From positions 81,337 through 145,336 of the forward strand of contig NZ_JXKD01000006.1 of assembly GCF_001885765.1 (NCBI RefSeq): a stretch of 64,000 nucleotides of DNA. The letters run 5' to 3'. This DNA is from Enterococcus aquimarinus (GTDB lineage Bacteria > Bacillota > Bacilli > Lactobacillales > Enterococcaceae). This document shows, one piece after another, positions 42,021 to 51,527 of the stretch. The translations under genes and the position numbers were made by a program. The notes beneath the pieces were generated by a model that saw only the letters and a program-made list of their open reading frames with translations, ran no database searches and was not told the origin of the DNA. The first letter of the stretch is position 1, and every line of letters starts with the position of its first letter.

Positions 42021-44279
42021 TTACCGTTGATGACGATTAGAATGTTGCTTACGATACTCCCCTGGTGTCATATTCTCTTTCTTTTTAAAGAAACGAATAA
42101 AATTTTGTGGATTCGTATATTGTAACCGCTCAGAAATTGCTTTAACGGTCATATCGGTCTCCATTAACCATTTTTTGGCAATCGTTAATCGATAGTTTTG
42201 TAAATAATCGGTGAAGTTCCATCCCATTTCTTTCTTAAATACATTACTCAAATAGTTAGAACTATAATGTAATTGGTCCGCAATACTTTCAAGTGAAATA
42301 TCGTGATCGTATTGTTGATGGACCAACGCAAGCATTTGATCGGAGAGATTACGCATTTGTCGATCCGTTGTTTTTTGAATCGAATTCACAATTGGCTCAA
42401 TCAAGGTTTGATAAATAATTTGTTGGATTTCAGAAGGATTATCCTTATTTAATACATCTAAATAGACCTTACGATTATTTAAGAGCATCTCATAGTCAGC
42501 TCCCAGTAATTGACCTAACTGAGTGATACTATTGATTAACTGAAACAGCGCATTTTCAATTGTAATCGGATTAGTATTTTGTTGCCAAATTAATGTCATC
42601 AGGTGTTGATACGCTTTTTTTGTTTCAACTTGATTGGTACTGCGCATCGCATCCAAAAATAGTTGTTCTGCTTCTCTCGGATATTTCATCACCGTTTTTT
42701 GATCGAGTTGGGGCGCTATTTCATGATAAAAAATTGTCGCTTCTTGACCTAAATGAATGCGAAAATGAAGTGCTTCTTTAGCAGTATCTAGCGCTTGTTT
42801 GCTATCCGTTAGATCGCCATATTCTAATGAGATCCCAAAACTAATTTTTATTTTCAAATAATCAGAAGCCGCTTGACGAACCGCCTGACAATAGTCAATG
42901 ACTTTTTGCTTATCTTCCGTTGCTGGCAGACATAAGAGCGTGGCTTGCGTATCTTGGTTCAACACAATTGGTTGAAAACGAGACGTCGGAGGAATGATTT
43001 CTGACACAATATTTTCAATTGAAACAAGAAATAGATCCTCTGTTGTATGATCACGTCCACCCAAATCATCAATCTGAATCAATACAACGATGAATCGTTC
43101 ATCGCCTTTAAAGTGATAATTGAGCTGTTTCAGCTTTTCGTTCAAAGTCTCGTAAGACATGCGATTACGAAATAAATTTAATAAAAATAACGTTTCTAAT
43201 TCTGGAATTTGATGTTGGATTTTGGCAGAAAGATCGAGGTTTGATTCCACAATCGTATCAATCCCCGTGAGAATTTGATTGATTTCAGCTTTACGGCTTT
43301 TGCTCGGTGAATCAATCGCTAGTAAATCGCGAATTTTTCGTAACGGTTGAGCGGCTGTATTTGCGACTAAATACGTAACAATCATAAAAAACAACCATAA
43401 CACGATTGTGATAAAGGCCAGTCCTGAACCTAGTCCTAAAATGGATTGACGAATAGTCGCTTTAGGGAGTGCGGTAACGTAAACCCATTGATTATAATCA
43501 GATTGCGAATAAATATATGTCTCCTTATCGGACTGTTCGAAGCTTCCTACTTTTTGATCGAGTGTCAGCATTTTGGCAGACAGTTCGTTCGCCTGCTCGG
43601 TGTGATTCGAAAAAAGTAGCTGCCCTTTTTGATTATAAATCGCTAAAAATTCATCTTGTGATGCGTCAAATAAACTCGTAAACGCTTGGCGACTAATGCT
43701 AGCAATCCCTACTGCTGAACGCTCTGTACTAAAAGTAGGGAGTTGAATATACATTTTAATGCCATTATTATCTGGTTTCCAAACAATGTATTGATCGGAT
43801 TCACTCATAGAATCACTAATTTGTGCCACTGCTTCTTCGGTCAGCTGATTTAAAGAACCATTATTAATTTCCCAGCCATGCGTTAAACTGACCAGACGAT
43901 AAGAAGCATTCCCAATGCCAATCGCACCAATATAAGCTAGTTCTGAACTGATTTCCCTTACCGATGCGTAATCTTGAAAAGTAAGTGGTCGACTAATCAG
44001 ATTTTTAAAAGAGGTTGTATTACTATAGGTCGTAAAAGAATATTCGATTGTTTGAATTTTTTGCTCAATATTCCCTTTGATTTGATTAATATTACTTTTT
44101 CGATCCACAATTAAATTTTCTTGTAACGTATTGTAGGTTTTTTGATACGTATAGAGGCTAAATCCAGCAATAAAAACGGTACCAATTAAAACGATTGGAA
44201 AAAAAATACTATAAAAGAAATTAGAACGATGCATGAATCGTTCCTTGAAAAATAGTTTGACCCTTTTCAAATGTAACAT
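42021..44279 (-). CDS. membrane-bound AraC family regulator (YesN/YtdP-like)
   Basis: A 752-residue one-component sensor. An N-terminal membrane helix (FFYSIFFPIVLIGTVFIAGFSLY), a roughly 250-residue extracellular domain, a second helix (FITIVLWLFFMIVTYLVANTA) with a HAMP-like linker, and a C-terminal double helix-turn-helix (ISLESIADQLHYSSNYLSNVFKKEMG, VKAISERLQYTNPQNFIRFFKKKENMTPGEYRK) are visible. Such proteins sense extracellular ligand, often through a binding protein, and activate ABC importer genes. The ATG at 44279 behind AAAGGTG is preferred to one at 44297. It is adjacent to the divergent permease promoters, its likely targets. Confidence 0.88.
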   Translation of the reverse strand: MLHLKRVKLFFKERFMHRSNFFYSIFFPIVLIGTVFIAGFSLYTYQKTYNTLQENLIVDRKSNINQIKGNIEQKIQTIEYSFTTYSNTTSFKNLISRPLTFQDYASVREISSELAYIGAIGIGNASYRLVSLTHGWEINNGSLNQLTEEAVAQISDSMSESDQYIVWKPDNNGIKMYIQLPTFSTERSAVGIASISRQAFTSLFDASQDEFLAIYNQKGQLLFSNHTEQANELSAKMLTLDQKVGSFEQSDKETYIYSQSDYNQWVYVTALPKATIRQSILGLGSGLAFITIVLWLFFMIVTYLVANTAAQPLRKIRDLLAIDSPSKSRKAEINQILTGIDTIVESNLDLSAKIQHQIPELETLFLLNLFRNRMSYETLNEKLKQLNYHFKGDERFIVVLIQIDDLGGRDHTTEDLFLVSIENIVSEIIPPTSRFQPIVLNQDTQATLLCLPATEDKQKVIDYCQAVRQAASDYLKIKISFGISLEYGDLTDSKQALDTAKEALHFRIHLGQEATIFYHEIAPQLDQKTVMKYPREAEQLFLDAMRSTNQVETKKAYQHLMTLIWQQNTNPITIENALFQLINSITQLGQLLGADYEMLLNNRKVYLDVLNKDNPSEIQQIIYQTLIEPIVNSIQKTTDRQMRNLSDQMLALVHQQYDHDISLESIADQLHYSSNYLSNVFKKEMGWNFTDYLQNYRLTIAKKWLMETDMTVKAISERLQYTNPQNFIRFFKKKENMTPGEYRKQHSNRHQR

Positions 44280-44357
44280 GTTAACAACACCTTTCACATG
44301 TCATTATTTTAGCATAAATAAAATGAGAATGTTACTGCTTTTCACCCTTCTTATTTC

Positions 44358-44434
44358 ACGTGTGCATTTTTTGTAACCAACTATCCCTCTTTTTAGTACA
44401 AAAAAGGCATCCTCCATTGTTTAACGTGTGCATC
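44358..44434. promoter_or_regulatory. two ACGTGTGCAT elements upstream of the LacI gene
   Basis: ACGTGTGCAT occurs at 44358-44367 and 44425-44434, between the AraC-type and LacI-type regulator genes. A third copy lies at 45584-45593 before uxaB. Three copies within 1.3 kb, all intergenic and around a LacI gene, mark it as the likely operator. Confidence 0.6.
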
Positions 44435-44539
44435 CTTGATTTAACAATATTCTTTGTTGACACTCTTATTCTTCTATTATACAATGTAACCGTAAACATT
44501 CAATGATTTATTTTACTAAAAAGAAGAAGGGGGTCCTCC

Positions 44540-45547
44540 ATGGTTACGATTAAAGACATTGCCAAACAATTGGGGATTTCTCATACAACCGTTTCAAGAG
44601 CTTTAAATAATAGTCCACTTGTGAAACCTGAGACGAGAGAGCATATAAAAAGTGTGGCGAAGGAATTAAACTATGTCCCAAACTTTAACGCGAAAAGTCT
44701 CGTCAATCAAAAAAATTATATGATTGGTTTATTTTTTTCCAGTATTAGCCAAGGAACGAGTTCCAGTTTTCTTGTCGATACCATTACTGGCATTCGGTCG
44801 GTTCTAGAAGCCAGTTATTCACTCTCTGTAGAAGGAATTGATGAAATACAGAACTTCTCCGATATTAATTTCCAACGCTACGATGGCATCTTAGTAATGA
44901 GTCAGAGCGAAACGGATCAAGCGTTTATCGAATATTTAAAACAACAAAACTTGCCTTTTGTTGTAGTGAATCGTTTAGTCGATGATCCGGAAATTATGAA
45001 TGTCGTGGCCGACGATGCAGAAGGTGTCATGACAGGAATTGAGTATGCGATTACTCTTGGGCACAAAAAAATCGGTTATATTGGCGGGCTCGAAGTCTTT
45101 CACTCTTCGAATGAACGACGAAAAGGGCTGATCGCCATGTTAGAAAAACATGAGTTACCCATTGTGCCAGCATTTTTCCGGTCTGGAAACTACAGCTTAG
45201 AAAGCGGATTTCAACAAATGACCCAGCTGCTCAAAAATCAAGAACTTCCGACCCTGATTTTTTGTGCGAATGATGATATGGCGATTGGTGCGATGCGGGC
45301 AATCGATGCCGCTGGATTAACAGTCCCAAATGATCTTTCGATTATTGGCTTTGATAATACACCCATTACTTCTTACTTGAATCCACCGCTAACGACGATT
45401 CATAAACCGTTAAATAAAATCAGTCGACTAGGGACTGAATTATTATTAAAGCAAATCAATCAAGAAGCAATTGCAAAGACCCATTACGAAATTCCAACAA
45501 CTTTGATGGTGCGTCAATCCGTCAAAAACTTATTAACCGTTACTTAA
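44540..45547 (+). CDS. LacI family transcriptional regulator of the uxa operon
   Basis: A 335-residue repressor with an N-terminal helix-turn-helix and hinge (MVTIKDIAKQLGISHTTVSRALNNSP) and a periplasmic-binding-protein-like effector domain (GHKKIGYIGGLEVFHSSNERRKG, ANDDMAIGAMRAIDAAGLTVP, LSIIGFDNTPITSYLNPPLTT). It is directly upstream of uxaB-uxaA-uxaC on the same strand, separated by a small terminator. ACGTGTGCAT elements upstream of both units suggest autoregulation and repression of uxa genes. The inducer is probably galacturonate, tagaturonate or altronate. Confidence 0.92.
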   Translation: MVTIKDIAKQLGISHTTVSRALNNSPLVKPETREHIKSVAKELNYVPNFNAKSLVNQKNYMIGLFFSSISQGTSSSFLVDTITGIRSVLEASYSLSVEGIDEIQNFSDINFQRYDGILVMSQSETDQAFIEYLKQQNLPFVVVNRLVDDPEIMNVVADDAEGVMTGIEYAITLGHKKIGYIGGLEVFHSSNERRKGLIAMLEKHELPIVPAFFRSGNYSLESGFQQMTQLLKNQELPTLIFCANDDMAIGAMRAIDAAGLTVPNDLSIIGFDNTPITSYLNPPLTTIHKPLNKISRLGTELLLKQINQEAIAKTHYEIPTTLMVRQSVKNLLTVT

Positions 45548-45593
45548 ACAAAGACTCGTTCTTTGTTTTTAAATAAAATGTTCACGTGTGCAT
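45546..45593 (+). promoter_or_regulatory. weak terminator and operator between the LacI gene and uxaB
   Basis: AAACAAAGA pairs with TCTTTGTTT at about 45547-45568, followed by T residues, forming a short terminator. ATGTTCACGTGTGCAT at 45578-45593 is a near-palindrome (six of eight positions match between arms) and holds the third ACGTGTGCAT element, 22 bases before the uxaB start. Confidence 0.55.
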
Positions 45594-45614
45594 ACGCGAG
45601 AAAGGAAAAATAAT

Positions 45615-47036
45615 ATGACAAAAAAACTAACTCAAAAAGAATTCCCTGAAACAAAAAATGACCTCCCAGTAAAAGTAGTGCAATTTGGAGAAGGTAATTT
45701 CATGCGTGCCTTTGTGGATTGGCAAATTCAACAAATGAATAAACAACAGCTCTTCAATGGTACCGTAGCGGTCGTCCAACCAATTAATCAAGGACTTGGC
45801 GAAATGTTACGTGCACAAGACAATCGATACACTGTTTTATTAGAAGGCTTAATCGACGGGGAACTGGTTGAGACAAGCGAGATTATAAACGTTTTAGATA
45901 CTGTCATTAATCCGTACCAAGCTTACGCAGAATATCTCGCTTTAGCAGAAAATAAAGACCTCGAATTTGTCGTTTCAAATACAACCGAAGCTGGTATCCA
46001 ATTTAATCCAAATGATCGTTTAGAAGATGCGCCTCAACAAAGTTATCCAGGAAAACTCACTGCCTTCTTATACCAACGTTATCAAGCAAAATTACCAGGT
46101 TTAACGATTATTCCTTGTGAGCTCATCGATCGAAATGGGGACAAATTAAAAGAAATCGTCTTACGCTATATTGAATTATGGGAATTACCGCATGCATTTA
46201 AAGAATGGATCGAAAATGACAACACCTTTTGCTGTAGTTTAGTTGATCGAATTGTTCCTGGCTATCCGCGTGATACTGCCAAAGAATGGGCAGAAAAATT
46301 GGGCTACGAAGATCAGTTAATGGTGAAAGCGGAACCATTTATGCTTTGGGTAATCGAAGGACCACAAAGCTTAACAGAATCTCTTCCATTAACAAAAGCA
46401 GGATTAAATGTCATTGTGACCGACGATATGACCCCTTATCGCGAGCGCAAAGTCCATTTATTAAACGGTCCACATACGGCGATGGTTCCACTTGCGTTAT
46501 TAGCTGGTTTATCAACGGTCGACGAAGTCATGAATGATGACGACTTCCGCCCCTTCATCGATGACTTGTTTGCTAAAGAACTCATTCCGATGTTGAATTT
46601 ACCAAAATCCGAGTTAGACGAATACGCAGATCAAATTAAAGAACGTTTTTTAAATCCGTTTGCTCATCATGAACTATCTGCTATCTCATTAAATAGTGTC
46701 TCCAAATTCAAAGCACGCTTACTCCCAATTTTGACTCGTTACATCCAGACAAATAACCATGTACCCGCATATTTAGCGACATCGCTCGCTGCTTTAATTT
46801 TATCATATCGAGGAGATCAAGTGACACCGGCTGATGATCAAGACATTGTCTCCTTTTTCCAAACAGCATGGCAAACACCCGCTACCGTTGTCGTAAGTGT
46901 GCTGTCTAACACCCATTTATGGGGTGAAAATTTAACGGTTTTACCTGGCTTAAGTGAAACCGTGCAACTAAAACTCGATGCACTTGAAACCAATGGCGCA
47001 CGCCAAGTGGTTCAAGATTTGAAAGGAGAAAAATAA
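45615..47036 (+). CDS. uxaB: tagaturonate reductase (altronate oxidoreductase)
   Basis: A 473-residue mannitol-dehydrogenase-family enzyme that reduces D-tagaturonate to D-altronate with NADH. The nucleotide-binding loop is KVVQFGEGNFMRAFVDWQI; other family stretches are VSNTTEAGIQF, CCSLVDRIVPGYP and MTPYRERKVHLLNGPHTAMVPLALLAG. The ATG at 45615 follows GAAAGG; an earlier in-frame ATG at 45588 lies within the operator. It is the first gene of the uxa operon. Confidence 0.94.
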   Translation: MTKKLTQKEFPETKNDLPVKVVQFGEGNFMRAFVDWQIQQMNKQQLFNGTVAVVQPINQGLGEMLRAQDNRYTVLLEGLIDGELVETSEIINVLDTVINPYQAYAEYLALAENKDLEFVVSNTTEAGIQFNPNDRLEDAPQQSYPGKLTAFLYQRYQAKLPGLTIIPCELIDRNGDKLKEIVLRYIELWELPHAFKEWIENDNTFCCSLVDRIVPGYPRDTAKEWAEKLGYEDQLMVKAEPFMLWVIEGPQSLTESLPLTKAGLNVIVTDDMTPYRERKVHLLNGPHTAMVPLALLAGLSTVDEVMNDDDFRPFIDDLFAKELIPMLNLPKSELDEYADQIKERFLNPFAHHELSAISLNSVSKFKARLLPILTRYIQTNNHVPAYLATSLAALILSYRGDQVTPADDQDIVSFFQTAWQTPATVVVSVLSNTHLWGENLTVLPGLSETVQLKLDALETNGARQVVQDLKGEK

Positions 47037-48545
47037 ATGACGACGACTACGATTCAAGCACCTGATTTATTAAAACTAAATATCCGTGATAATGTCGCTG
47101 TTGCCTTACGCCCGATTACTGCTGGAGAACAGATTTCAATCGATGACTATACCGTTACCGCATTAAAAGACATCCCTCAAGGTCATAAAATTGCACTCAT
47201 CCCTTTAACAAAAGATGACCATGTTATCAAATACGGCTCCCCCATCGGACATGTCCTAGAAGATGTGGCACCAGGCGAATGGTTGCATACCCATAACGTG
47301 AAAACAAATTTAGCCGGCGAATTAGAATATCGTTACCAACCAGAATTACACCAACGAACCTATCCTAAACAAGAATTAACGTTTAAAGGGTATCGTCGTG
47401 CCAATGGAAAAGTCGGGATCCGAAATGATTTATTTATTGTGCCAACAGTTGGCTGTGTCAATGGCGTAGCCGAATTAATTATTAAAGAATTTAAAGCAAA
47501 GCATCCCGATTTAGGACCTTTTGATAACGTCACCATTTTAAAGCACCCTTATGGTTGTTCTCAGTTAGGGACGGATCATTCGAATACACGTGAAATCTTA
47601 ATCGATGCGGTCAAACATCCCAATGCTGGTGGCGTCCTTGTTTTTGGCTTAGGCTGTGAAAACAACACCATTCCGGCTTTCAAAGAACACTTAGGCGAAT
47701 ACGATGAAAATCGCGTGAAATTCCTTGTCGCCCAAGAAGTCTATAATGAGATCCAACAAGGCGTTGATTTATTAGAAGAGTTATTCATCGCCGCTAAAGA
47801 CGATCATCGTGAAGACGTTCCGCTCAGTGAATTGAATGTCGGTCTTAAATGTGGTGGATCGGACGGCTTTTCTGGTATTACCGCGAATCCATTACTCGGA
47901 GCCTTCTCCGATTTCTTAATCTCACAAGGTGGAAGTACCATTTTAACCGAAGTACCCGAAATGTTTGGCGCAGAAGAGGTGCTGATGGCGCGCGCCGAGA
48001 ACGAAGAAATTTTCGAACAAATCGTTCACTTAATTAATGATTTCAAACAATACTTCCTTTCTTTTGGCGAGCCAGTTTATGAAAACCCCTCACCTGGGAA
48101 TAAAGCGGGCGGCATTACCACTTTAGAAGACAAATCGTTAGGTTGCACGCAAAAGGCTGGTACCGCACCTGTTGTCGATGTATTGAAATACGGTGAGAAA
48201 TTACGCAAAAAAGGCTTAAGTTTATTACAAGCTCCGGGGAATGATTTAGTTGCCTCTTCCGCCCTTGCCTCTTCCGATTGTCAATTAGTCTTATTTACGA
48301 CTGGTCGTGGAACACCGTTTGGCTCATATGTGCCAACGATTAAAGTCGCGACCAACTCGACCATTTTTGAACGCAAAGGCCACTGGATGGACTTTAACGC
48401 TGGGACATTATTAGAACGTCCAATGGAAGAGGTGTTACAAGAGTTTATTGATAAAATCATCGCCGTTGCAAGTGGCGAAGAAACCCGAAATGAACAAAAT
48501 GATGTACGCGAAATCGCGATTTTCAAAACAGGTGTGACTTTATAA
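47037..48545 (+). CDS. uxaA: altronate dehydratase
   Basis: A 502-residue UxaA/GarD-family enzyme that dehydrates D-altronate to KDG. It has the N-terminal SAF-like domain (NVAVALRPITAGEQISIDDYTV) and the catalytic C-terminal part with conserved cysteine segments (VPTVGCVNGVAELI, LKHPYGCSQLG, LVFGLGCENNT, VGLKCGGSDGFSGITANP). It starts directly at the uxaB stop behind AAAGGAG, and a long intercistronic hairpin follows before uxaC. Confidence 0.95.
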   Translation: MTTTTIQAPDLLKLNIRDNVAVALRPITAGEQISIDDYTVTALKDIPQGHKIALIPLTKDDHVIKYGSPIGHVLEDVAPGEWLHTHNVKTNLAGELEYRYQPELHQRTYPKQELTFKGYRRANGKVGIRNDLFIVPTVGCVNGVAELIIKEFKAKHPDLGPFDNVTILKHPYGCSQLGTDHSNTREILIDAVKHPNAGGVLVFGLGCENNTIPAFKEHLGEYDENRVKFLVAQEVYNEIQQGVDLLEELFIAAKDDHREDVPLSELNVGLKCGGSDGFSGITANPLLGAFSDFLISQGGSTILTEVPEMFGAEEVLMARAENEEIFEQIVHLINDFKQYFLSFGEPVYENPSPGNKAGGITTLEDKSLGCTQKAGTAPVVDVLKYGEKLRKKGLSLLQAPGNDLVASSALASSDCQLVLFTTGRGTPFGSYVPTIKVATNSTIFERKGHWMDFNAGTLLERPMEEVLQEFIDKIIAVASGEETRNEQNDVREIAIFKTGVTL

Positions 48546-48566
48546 AAAGGATCCAGGCCACATGCT

Positions 48567-48606
48567 CTTCACCACCCACATAACTTTCATCCTGTGGGTG
48601 GTGAAG
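48567..48606 (+). other. intercistronic 14-bp hairpin between uxaA and uxaC
   Basis: CTTCACCACCCACA (48567-48580) pairs perfectly with TGTGGGTGGTGAAG (48593-48606) around a 12-base loop. No T run follows, so it is more likely an RNA-stability or processing element than a terminator. Confidence 0.7.
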
Positions 48607-48645
48607 ACAACGGCTAAATCGAAAAATGTGAGGAGACGAAATGAG

Positions 48646-50034
48646 ATGTTTTTAAATGATGATTTTTTACTACCAAATGAGTGGGCCAAGACACTGTTCC
48701 ATCAACATGCTGCGAAAATGCCCATCATCGATTACCATTGCCATTTAGATCCAAAAGAAATTTATGAAAATAAGCCGTTTAAAAATGTAACGGAAGCTTG
48801 GCTTGGCGGGGATCATTATAAATGGCGTTTAATGCGTGCTTGTGGAGTACCCGAATCACACATTACGGGCGATGCCTCTGATTACGATAAATTCTTGGCT
48901 TGGTGCCAAACAATGCCCAAAACGATTGGCAATCCGCTTTATACTTGGACACACCTAGAATTAAAACGTTTCTTTGGCGTGGATCTCGTGATCAATGAAA
49001 AAAATGCACCGGAAATTTGGGAGCGTGCGAATGCGAAATTAGCTACAGCCGATTTTTGTCGCCGTGAAATAATCAAAAACTCAAACGTCAAAGTGATTTG
49101 TACCACAGATGATCCAATCGATGACCTTGCTTATCACCAACGCTTAGCAAAAGAAGAAGTCGCTTTTAAAGTATTACCGACTTTCCGACCGGATAAAGCG
49201 TTAAATCTGGATAAACCTGATTTTGAACAATGGATTACTCAATTAGGCGAGGTATACGGCAAACCGATTGATTCCTATCAAGAATTAATCTCAGCATTAG
49301 AGTCTCGCGTCCAGTACTTCCATGACCAAGGAGGGCGTTTATCAGACCACGCACTAGACGTTTTGCACTATGAAGCAGCGTCTCCAGAAGTGCTGGAAGC
49401 GATTTTTGTGAAAGCATTAAAACAAGAAGCACTAACTCCCACTGAAATTGCCGCTTATAAAACAGAAACCTTAACGCACTTATTCCATTTCTATCACGCA
49501 CGCAACTGGACCGCTCAATTACACATTCATGCGTATCGTAATTGTAATGACCGCATGTACCAACAATTAGGACCAGACACGGGCTATGACGGAATTAATG
49601 ATTTATCTTTGACCATTCCTTTACAACAATTATTGAATCGGGCAGATAAAACCGATCAATTACCAAAGACTATTCTTTATTCATTGAATCCGAATGATTA
49701 TCCGGTCATTGTTGCGTTAATGAGTTGTTTCCAAAAAGAGAGTCCAGGAAAATTACAACTTGGTTCTGGTTGGTGGTATAACGATACTTTAGCTGGGATG
49801 CGCCAACAATTGACCGTTTTCGCCGATGGTAGTCCATTAGCAAACTTTGTCGGCATGTTAACCGATTCTCGTAGTTTCTTATCGTATACGCGACATGAAT
49901 ACTTCCGCCGTGTTTTATGCGGCTTCATTAGTGAAATCGTGGAACGCGGAGAAGCACCCGCAGATGAAGCGTACTTAGGGAAAATCGTAGAAGACATTAG
50001 TTATCATAATGCCGCTAATTATTTTAATTTTTAA
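48646..50034 (+). CDS. uxaC: glucuronate/galacturonate isomerase
   Basis: A 462-residue amidohydrolase-fold isomerase that converts D-galacturonate to D-tagaturonate and D-glucuronate to D-fructuronate. Family stretches are MPIIDYHCHLDPKEIYEN, WLGGDHYKWRLMRACGV, NVKVICTTDDPIDDL and TDSRSFLSYTRHEYFRRVLCGF. The frame is open from 48562, but the ATG at 48646, preceded by GGAG, gives the family N-terminus MFLNDDFLLPNEWAK. With uxaB and uxaA it completes the isomerase branch to KDG. UxuA/UxuB genes for the glucuronate branch are not in this window. Confidence 0.95.
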   Translation: MFLNDDFLLPNEWAKTLFHQHAAKMPIIDYHCHLDPKEIYENKPFKNVTEAWLGGDHYKWRLMRACGVPESHITGDASDYDKFLAWCQTMPKTIGNPLYTWTHLELKRFFGVDLVINEKNAPEIWERANAKLATADFCRREIIKNSNVKVICTTDDPIDDLAYHQRLAKEEVAFKVLPTFRPDKALNLDKPDFEQWITQLGEVYGKPIDSYQELISALESRVQYFHDQGGRLSDHALDVLHYEAASPEVLEAIFVKALKQEALTPTEIAAYKTETLTHLFHFYHARNWTAQLHIHAYRNCNDRMYQQLGPDTGYDGINDLSLTIPLQQLLNRADKTDQLPKTILYSLNPNDYPVIVALMSCFQKESPGKLQLGSGWWYNDTLAGMRQQLTVFADGSPLANFVGMLTDSRSFLSYTRHEYFRRVLCGFISEIVERGEAPADEAYLGKIVEDISYHNAANYFNF

Positions 50035-50057
50035 TCTAATGAAAAGGGAGCATCTTT

Positions 50058-50780
50058 GTGAAAATTGATCACACACTTGAAAAACCGATTCACACGAGTT
50101 ATACCCTTCACTTGATCGATGAAACGCGCCGTCCATTTATCTTAATTTGTCCCGGTGGTGGATATACGCATCTCGCTTATGAAAAAGAAGGGCTTGCGAT
50201 TCAAATGTGGTTAAATGAGGCGGGCTATCATACCGGTATTTTGGCTTACCAAGTCCAACATATTCACTACAAAACATTCCTATCCGATATCGAAAAAATC
50301 ATGAGTGAATTACGCACCCACCCTGTTCTCGATCAGATTTTTGTTCTGGGATTTTCTGCTGGAGCACATGTCGCCGGTTTAATTGGCAGCAAGATTAGCC
50401 CTAGACCCGATGGCTTGTTACTTGCCTATCCGGTTGTCAGCTTTGTCGAACCTTTTAGTCATCGCGGTAGTTGGCAAAATCTACTGGGAGAAACTGCCAG
50501 TTTTGAGTTGCGTTCACAGTTCTCGTTAGAAAAAATCGTTGATACAAAGACGCCTCCTTGCTTCATTTGGCATACCATTACCGATCAAGCTGTTCCGGTT
50601 GAAAACAGTCTTTGTCTACTTACAGCCTTGAAAGCAAAACAGGTTCCGGTAGAGTGTCACCTTTTCCCTGAAGGCCGACACGGCTTAGGAATACTTCCTG
50701 AAGTTCCTCATCTCTTACAATGGCAAGGTCTAGCCGAAAATTGGCTAAAAGAAAGACAGTCACAAAACGAACGTTACTGA
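50058..50780 (+). CDS. alpha/beta hydrolase, acetyl-esterase-like
   Basis: A 240-residue hydrolase with the HGG-type oxyanion segment ICPGGGYTHLAYEKEG, nucleophile elbow VLGFSAGAHVAG, Asp in TDQAVPVENS and His in FPEGRHGLGI. It resembles carbohydrate acetyl-esterases of the BD-FAE/Axe group. The start is GTG at 50058 behind AAAGGGAG. It follows uxaC by 23 bases and precedes the rhamnogalacturonan acetylesterase gene by 24 bases, so deacetylation of imported pectic fragments is likely. No signal peptide is seen. Confidence 0.82.
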   Translation: MKIDHTLEKPIHTSYTLHLIDETRRPFILICPGGGYTHLAYEKEGLAIQMWLNEAGYHTGILAYQVQHIHYKTFLSDIEKIMSELRTHPVLDQIFVLGFSAGAHVAGLIGSKISPRPDGLLLAYPVVSFVEPFSHRGSWQNLLGETASFELRSQFSLEKIVDTKTPPCFIWHTITDQAVPVENSLCLLTALKAKQVPVECHLFPEGRHGLGILPEVPHLLQWQGLAENWLKERQSQNERY

Positions 50781-50804
50781 ATAATGCATTAAAAGGAGAA
50801 GATT

Positions 50805-51527
50805 ATGCCAACTATTTTTATTGCTGGCGATTCCACCGCCGCAACTAAAGCAGAGAATCGTCGCCCAGAAACTGGCTGGGGTGAAAAACTGGCCACTTAC
50901 TTCGATCAAAACCTGCAGATTGAAAATCATGCAATGAATGGGCGAAGTTCCAAATCTTTTATTCATGAACAGCGACTCGAAACAATTAAGAATCGACTCG
51001 CACCCGGAGACTATCTCTTTATTCAGTTTGGCCATAACGATCAAAAAATAGATGAAAGTCGTGGGACATTACCCTATGGTAGTTATTTAACTTATTTAAC
51101 ACAATACATCGAAGCCTCCAAAGAGAAAGTCGCCTGCCCAGTTTTATTGACACCGATTAGTCGTCGAGATTACTTACCTGATGGGAGTCTCAACCCGCTT
51201 ACACTCGGGGAGTATCCACAAGCGATGAAACAATTAGCCCAAATGCATGATGTCATCGTCCTCGATATTTTTGCCAAAACACAAGAATGGCTTAAAACGT
51301 ACTCACCTGAAGAAACAACCAAATTCTTTTTACATGGTAAGCCAAATGAGTTCGCCTGTTATCCTGAAGGGGTTTGTGATAATACACACTTAAGCGATCT
51401 CGGAGCCGAAACAATTGCGGCCATCATTGCGCAAGCCGTTCAAGAAAGTCAATTGCCACTCAAGCATTACCTACGTGATTCATCAATCAAAAACTATAAG
51501 GAGGATTTTAATGTCGACAATTATTGA
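50805..51527 (+). CDS. rhamnogalacturonan acetylesterase-like SGNH hydrolase
   Basis: A 240-residue SGNH/GDSL esterase of the family CE12 type (YesT/RhgT). Block I is PTIFIAGDSTAATK (Ser), block II ENHAMNGRSSKSF (Gly), block III FIQFGHNDQK (Asn) and block V CDNTHLSDLGAE (Asp, His). No signal peptide is present, matching the cytosolic character of the other pectin enzymes here. Its stop overlaps the next gene by 17 bases. Confidence 0.9.
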   Translation: MPTIFIAGDSTAATKAENRRPETGWGEKLATYFDQNLQIENHAMNGRSSKSFIHEQRLETIKNRLAPGDYLFIQFGHNDQKIDESRGTLPYGSYLTYLTQYIEASKEKVACPVLLTPISRRDYLPDGSLNPLTLGEYPQAMKQLAQMHDVIVLDIFAKTQEWLKTYSPEETTKFFLHGKPNEFACYPEGVCDNTHLSDLGAETIAAIIAQAVQESQLPLKHYLRDSSIKNYKEDFNVDNY

